11,203 nucleotides of DNA, taken from the NCBI GenBank assembly GCA_003517725.1, contig DOZZ01000241.1, positions 3,360-14,562 of the forward strand. Direction: 5' to 3'. Below the pieces are notes generated by a model. The model saw only the letters and a program-made list of their open reading frames with translations, was not told the origin of the DNA and did no database searches. Position numbers and translations under genes: made by a program. Source of the stretch: Bryobacterales bacterium (GTDB taxonomy: Bacteria > Acidobacteriota > Terriglobia > Bryobacterales > Bryobacteraceae). Positions 6,208 through 11,203 of the stretch are shown here, in pieces; the first letter of the stretch is position 1; each line of letters begins with the position of its first letter.

Positions 6208-6966
6208 ATGGACCGGAGAACTTTCATGCAAGCCGCTGCCTCCTCGCCGTTGATGGCAGTGCCATCGGAACCCGCGGCTTCCCAATACTTCGAGCTGCGC
6301 TATCTTTACGCGCGTAACGGCACCCAGCCGGCTCGCACCAACGATTTTTTGAAGCAGGTTTGGATACCGGGAGTGAAGAAATTGGGTCTATCGCCGGCCG
6401 GAGTGTTTCAACCGGTCATCGCCGAGGGCAGCCCATTCACATTACTGCTGACGCCGTTCTCGTCGTTCGCGGCGGTTGAGACACTGATGCCGCGGCTGCT
6501 GGCCGACCCCGATTTCGCCGCCGGATACGAGAAGTTTCACCAGCCCGACCCAGGCTTTATGCGCCAAGAGACGCTGGTGTTGAAAGGCTTCGAGAGCACG
6601 CCTGGCATCACGCTGCCGCGCGCCGGCGACAATCACATCTTCGAACTGCGCACCTACGAGAGCAACAACGCGCTGACCCTGCGCCGCAAAATCAAGATGT
6701 TCAATGAAGGCGAGAGCGCCATTTTTCAGCGGCTCGGCATGCAGCCGGTGTTCTTCGGCGAGAGCCTCATTGGCCCGCGGCAGCCGAGCCTCACCTACAT
6801 GCTGTCGTATAAGAATCTGGCCGCGCGCGATGCCATGTGGTCCGCGTTCGGGTCCGATCCCGCCTGGCAGAAGCTGCGCTCTACGCCCGGCTATTCGGAT
6901 GCCGAGATTGTATCGAACATCAGCAACATGATCCTGCGCGCGGCGGCTGGTTCGGACATTCGTTAG
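6208..6966 (+). CDS. Tat-exported NIPSNAP family protein
   Basis: This protein of 252 residues starts [11 protein letters not shown], a twin-arginine export signal, followed by a short apolar stretch to about residue 23. Two NIPSNAP-like ferredoxin-fold repeats follow: one starting [12 protein letters not shown] with a [14 protein letters not shown] strand pair, and a second starting [20 protein letters not shown] with [14 protein letters not shown] and a C-terminal [12 protein letters not shown] helix. NIPSNAP domains belong to the dimeric alpha-beta barrel superfamily; their biochemical role in bacteria is not settled. The ATG at 6208 is preferred to GTG at 6187 because it places the RR motif at the very N-terminus. 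The gene ends two bases before the mannonate-dehydratase-like gene, which also has a twin-arginine leader, suggesting that both are made and exported together. A periplasmic sugar-related role is only inferred from that pairing. Confidence 0.87.
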   Translation: MDRRTFMQAAASSPLMAVPSEPAASQYFELRYLYARNGTQPARTNDFLKQVWIPGVKKLGLSPAGVFQPVIAEGSPFTLLLTPFSSFAAVETLMPRLLADPDFAAGYEKFHQPDPGFMRQETLVLKGFESTPGITLPRAGDNHIFELRTYESNNALTLRRKIKMFNEGESAIFQRLGMQPVFFGESLIGPRQPSLTYMLSYKNLAARDAMWSAFGSDPAWQKLRSTPGYSDAEIVSNISNMILRAAAGSDIR

Positions 6967-6968
6967 GC

Positions 6969-8036
6969 ATGCGGCGCCGTTCGTTCCTGCAAACCGCGGC
7001 GGCCTTGGGGGCTCCTCTAAGATTGCGTGCCGAGAATCCGGGGCGCATGAAAGTCGGCAGCCAGAACGCGGATTCGGAAGCCGCGCTGAATCTGTTTTCG
7101 GCGCTGGGCGTCAAGCATATCTGCAGCACGCTGCCGTCGCGCACTTTCGACGAGCACTGGTCGGTCGAAGGCTTGACGCGACTGCGCGAGCGCGTGGAAA
7201 GCCACGGCGTGCGACTCGAAGCCGTGCCCCTGCCGATGAGTTCGCACTACATCGACAAGGCCGAGAACCCCGCGATCATGCTCGGCCAGAGCCCCGCGCG
7301 GGATCGCCAGATCGACCAGATCTGCCAGATGATCCGCAATGCCGCGCGAGCCGGCATTCCCATGTTGAAGTACAACATGACCATCCTGGGCGTAGTGCGC
7401 ACCACCCCGACCAAGGGCCGGGGCGCCAGCCAATACTCCACGTTCGTCTATGCCGATGCCGCCGCCGCGAACCCGTCTCTCACGTCCGCCGGTCCGGTGA
7501 GCGCCGAGCAGATGTGGGAGCGCATCACGTACTTTCTGGATCGCGTGATTCCGGTCGCCGCCGAAAACAAAGTTCGCATGGCGTGCCATCCGCACGACCC
7601 GGGCATGCCCGAGCCACAGGGTTTTCGCGGCGTGCATCGCGTGCTGGGAAGCGTCGAGGGGCTCAAGCGCTTTGTCGCGATTAAAGAGAACCCGTACCAC
7701 GGCCTGAACTTCTGTCAGGGCACGGTTTCAGAGATGCTGGCGCATCCTGCTGAGCAGATCTTCGACGCAATTCGCTACTTCGGCACGCGCGGCAAAATCT
7801 TCAACGTGCATTTCCGCAACATCCGCGGCGCCTTCGGTAATTTCCGCGAGACGTTGCCGGACGATGGCGATGTGAACTTCGTGCGCGCCATCCACACTTA
7901 CAAAGACGTGGGCTATACCGGCATGCTGATGCCCGACCACGTGCCGCATATCGAGGGGGATGCCGGGGGCGACCGCGCCTTCTCCTACTGTTTCGGCTAC
8001 ATACAGGCATTGTTGCAGGCAGTCTATAATTCGTAA
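6969..8036 (+). CDS. uxuA: Mannonate dehydratase-like TIM-barrel protein with Tat signal
   Basis: The 355-residue protein begins [14 protein letters not shown], a twin-arginine signal. The rest resembles UxuA, which dehydrates D-mannonate to 2-keto-3-deoxygluconate in hexuronate breakdown. Visible hallmarks are CHPHDPG (Cys206, His207, His209, Asp210), [12 protein letters not shown] with Cys249, [11 protein letters not shown] with His281, LPDDGDVNF, and [11 protein letters not shown] with Asp323 and His324; the Cys, His and Asp residues correspond to metal-site residues of the family. It is somewhat shorter than the E. coli enzyme (394). The family is normally cytoplasmic, so an export signal is unusual, and no uxuB, kdgK or uronate isomerase gene is near. 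The substrate is therefore uncertain: it could act on a periplasmic sugar acid or have a changed function. It follows the NIPSNAP gene by two bases and precedes the transferase gene by eight. Confidence 0.8.
   Translation: MRRRSFLQTAAALGAPLRLRAENPGRMKVGSQNADSEAALNLFSALGVKHICSTLPSRTFDEHWSVEGLTRLRERVESHGVRLEAVPLPMSSHYIDKAENPAIMLGQSPARDRQIDQICQMIRNAARAGIPMLKYNMTILGVVRTTPTKGRGASQYSTFVYADAAAANPSLTSAGPVSAEQMWERITYFLDRVIPVAAENKVRMACHPHDPGMPEPQGFRGVHRVLGSVEGLKRFVAIKENPYHGLNFCQGTVSEMLAHPAEQIFDAIRYFGTRGKIFNVHFRNIRGAFGNFRETLPDDGDVNFVRAIHTYKDVGYTGMLMPDHVPHIEGDAGGDRAFSYCFGYIQALLQAVYNS
8025..8030 (+). promoter_or_regulatory. Perfect -10 hexamer at the end of the uxuA-like gene
   Basis: TATAAT matches the -10 consensus exactly and lies 14 bases before the ATG of the sugar transferase gene. 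The -35 region at the right distance (about 8002-8007, TACAGG) is poor. In the coding frame it encodes Tyr-Asn, so it may be chance, but it could give the transferase gene its own start. Confidence 0.28.
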
Positions 8037-8044
8037 GCAAGAGC

Positions 8045-9328
8045 ATGCGACTGTTTCGAGCCTTGGTTCCGCACGGCGTGGGCCCGCTGTTTTTGGCGGA
8101 GATCATGCTGCTGAGCCTGTCGTTTCTCTCGCTGTTCTGGCTGTCCGATTCCGCCCTTCGCAACTCGTTCTTCATCGAAGAGGGTGCCGCGCCCATCGTC
8201 ATTGCGGTCGCGACCATCATGTTCTCGATGTACATGGTGAACCTCTACGCGACGCCGCGCGTCCGTAGCCGCCTCGAACTGTTGCAGCAGCTGTGCCAGG
8301 CTTTCGGGCTGTCGCTGATCGTGCAAAGCGTGCTCAGCTACGCGCGCAAAGATCTGATTTTGCCCAAGTGGTTCATGCTGGGGGGCTGCCTCATCGGCTT
8401 TGTCGTGATCTTCGCGTGGCGCCTGGCTTACAGCGAGCTGGTGGTGCGGGTGATGGGCAACGAGCGGCTGCTGTTCATTGGCCATAACGCCGCGGTGCGC
8501 GAACTGGCCGCGTTCATTGACGAGAATCCGCAATGCGGTTACGCGGCCATGGGCTTTATTGACGACGTGCCCGGCGCCGGTGCTCCGTGGCTCGGTCCGC
8601 TGTCGCAGTTGCGCGAAATTGTGGCGCGCTCAAAGCCCAGCCGCTTAATCGTCGGCCTGGCCGAGGGGCGGAACCAGATGCCCGTCTCGGATTTGTTCGA
8701 ATTGCGCTCTCTGGGCTACCGCATCGACGATGCGCGGCTGGCTGTCGAAGACATTTGCGCGCGAGTCTCGACGCGCGACCTGCAGCCCTCGGGCGTGGTC
8801 TTCCAACGCGAATTGGAACCTTCATCGCGCGACGGCTTCGTCCGGGCCGGCTTCGACCGCGCCGCGGCGGCGCTGTGCCTGGTGCTGTTTTCGCCGGTGC
8901 TGATGCTGGCCGCGCTGGCGCTGGCGATCGGCCATGGCGGCCGTCCTTTCGAGCGCGTCACGCGCGTGGGTCTGCGCGGCCGGCCGTTCCCGTCGTGGCG
9001 TTTGAAATCGGGCGTGGCATGGATCGCGGCGCTGCCCGAGTTGTGGAGCGTAGTCGCCGGCGATATGGCGCTGGTAGGCCCCAGCGCCGAGCGTCCCGAG
9101 TTCGTCCGCGAGCTCTCGGCGCGGCTGCCCTTTTATGAGTACCGCCACCGCGTGCGCCCCGGCCTGGTGGGTTGGTCGCAAATTCAGCAGTGCTCGTCGC
9201 CCAACCTGCTCGACACCGTCGCGCGCCTGGAATACGATCTTTACTTCATCAAGCACGCGACGCTCAGTATGCACCTGCTGGTGATACTGTCGTCGCTCAA
9301 GCCGGGCAAGCTGTTCGCGCGGCCCTGA
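8045..9328 (+). CDS. WbaP/EpsB-type polyprenyl sugar-phosphate transferase, probably catalytically altered
   Basis: The 427-residue protein has the layout of exopolysaccharide-initiating phosphoglycosyl transferases: four N-terminal membrane segments (about 15-33, 49-69, 83-100, 109-129), a Rossmann-like middle part from RLLFIGHNAAVREL (about 141-240), a membrane-inserted helix (about 271-293) and the C-terminal Bac_transf domain. The end is well conserved: VVAGDMALVGP, ERPEFVREL, HRVRPGLVGWSQI and RLEYDLYFIKHATLSM. Normal members add a sugar phosphate to undecaprenyl phosphate using an Asp-Glu pair in SLDELPQLWNVL. Here that segment reads WIAALPELWSVV, with Ala328-Ala329 instead. Some 25-40 residues usually lying between KFRTM and that segment are missing, and the PRP motif is changed to PSA (346-348). 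The frame is intact and base use is normal. The N-terminus recalls the PEP-CTERM-associated EpsB group. No polysaccharide cluster is adjacent. Confidence 0.85.
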   Translation: MRLFRALVPHGVGPLFLAEIMLLSLSFLSLFWLSDSALRNSFFIEEGAAPIVIAVATIMFSMYMVNLYATPRVRSRLELLQQLCQAFGLSLIVQSVLSYARKDLILPKWFMLGGCLIGFVVIFAWRLAYSELVVRVMGNERLLFIGHNAAVRELAAFIDENPQCGYAAMGFIDDVPGAGAPWLGPLSQLREIVARSKPSRLIVGLAEGRNQMPVSDLFELRSLGYRIDDARLAVEDICARVSTRDLQPSGVVFQRELEPSSRDGFVRAGFDRAAAALCLVLFSPVLMLAALALAIGHGGRPFERVTRVGLRGRPFPSWRLKSGVAWIAALPELWSVVAGDMALVGPSAERPEFVRELSARLPFYEYRHRVRPGLVGWSQIQQCSSPNLLDTVARLEYDLYFIKHATLSMHLLVILSSLKPGKLFARP

Positions 9329-9371
9329 ACGCAATGGCATACTGAATGCTCCAGGCGCTGTAGCGTACTGC

Positions 9372-9728
9372 ATGGCACAGACCACGACCCGTACCACTAC
9401 ATCGAACGACGTTGAAAAGCGCCTGGCCGAAGAATATGTCCCGCTATATAACGTGGTGCTGCTGGATGACAACGACCACAGCTACGATTACGTGATCGAA
9501 ATGCTCCAGAAGGTTTTCGTATTCACCGTCGAGGAAGCCTTTCGACATGCTGAAGAGGTTGATTCCAAGGGACGCACAATCCTGATTACCTGCGAGCTGC
9601 CGCAGGCTGAATTTGCGCGCGACCAAATCCAGTGCTACGGGGCCGACCCACGCATGCCGTCCTCCAAGGGTTCGATGTCGGCCGTGGTGGAACCCGCCGG
9701 CGGCTCCGGTGCAGCGCCCTCACGCTAA
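9372..9728 (+). CDS. clpS: ClpS, adaptor of the Clp protease
   Basis: This 118-residue protein shows the ClpS core YNVVLLDDNDHSYDYVIEML (residues 26-45), KVF, then AEEVDSKGRTI (60-70) and a RDQI near 88. ClpS binds ClpA or ClpC and delivers proteins with N-degron residues (Leu, Phe, Tyr, Trp) for degradation in the cytoplasm. Residues 1-21 form a flexible Thr-rich tail, as expected for the part that inserts into the ATPase. The acidic pocket residues that hold the substrate's amino end (Asn34 and Asp35 in E. coli) align with Asp32 and Asp33. The position of E. coli His66 aligns with Asp64, a pattern I recall from a non-proteobacterial subgroup of ClpS-like proteins. The C-terminal 25 residues are Gly/Ser/Pro-rich and likely unstructured. 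No clp ATPase gene is nearby. It starts 43 bases after the transferase gene. Confidence 0.93.
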   Translation: MAQTTTRTTTSNDVEKRLAEEYVPLYNVVLLDDNDHSYDYVIEMLQKVFVFTVEEAFRHAEEVDSKGRTILITCELPQAEFARDQIQCYGADPRMPSSKGSMSAVVEPAGGSGAAPSR

Positions 9729-11198
<1,470 letters not shown>

Positions 11199-11203
11199 CT
11201 CAT

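Noticed and set aside
9277..9298. CACCTGCTGGTGAT, a possible third copy of the palindromic repeat
   Set aside because: It shares only the CACCTGCTG string; the GGGG/CCCC stem arms and flanks are absent, and the sequence is ordinary Leu-Val codons in the transferase gene.

Overview
The window is GC-rich bacterial DNA, densely packed and mostly read on the + strand. It probably comes from an acidobacterium of the Bryobacterales/Solibacter type. That placement is inferred from gene content and style: Tat-signal NIPSNAP and mannonate-dehydratase-like proteins, a bacterial type IB topoisomerase, a tandem nitroreductase of the SagB type, and housekeeping genes scattered among small secreted proteins. 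No rRNA, tRNA, CRISPR array, transposase, phage or plasmid gene was seen.

Layout. 32-268: small secreted basic protein. 295-1815: two-domain SagB/ThcOx-type nitroreductase, followed by a 93-residue hypothetical protein (1823-2104). 2105-2609: a 505-base gene-free stretch with strong, partly mutually exclusive hairpins (2293-2384), a candidate promoter (2101-2128), and the second copy of a short palindromic repeat whose first copy lies in frame inside the nitroreductase gene. 2610-3443 (- strand): Mrp/ApbC-type P-loop ATPase with no cysteine. 3548-4575: transaldolase and a secreted Dabb-domain protein. 4623-5105: C-terminal-half-only AI-2E/PerM family membrane protein. 5147-6181: topoisomerase IB. 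6208-8036: Tat-signal NIPSNAP protein and Tat-signal mannonate-dehydratase-like protein, 2 bases apart. 8045-9328: WbaP/EpsB-type sugar-phosphate transferase lacking its catalytic dyad. 9372-9728: clpS. 9744-11198: guaB, complete.

How the genes relate. Close spacing suggests short operons (sagB-like plus small gene; tal plus Dabb; NIPSNAP plus uxuA-like, possibly plus the transferase; clpS plus guaB). No single pathway links the window: it is a housekeeping backbone (tal, guaB, clpS, mrp) mixed with lineage-specific accessory genes.

Points most worth a second look: (1) the repeat at 1421-1461 and 2554-2595, whose two copies differ by base changes that keep a stem paired, one copy being translated within an enzyme; (2) the candidate structured RNA with a terminator-like hairpin overlapping an alternative hairpin (2293-2384); (3) the transferase with Ala-Ala in place of Asp-Glu and a shortened catalytic region; (4) the cysteine-free Mrp homologue. 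I did not find a clear multi-gene defence or biosynthetic system.
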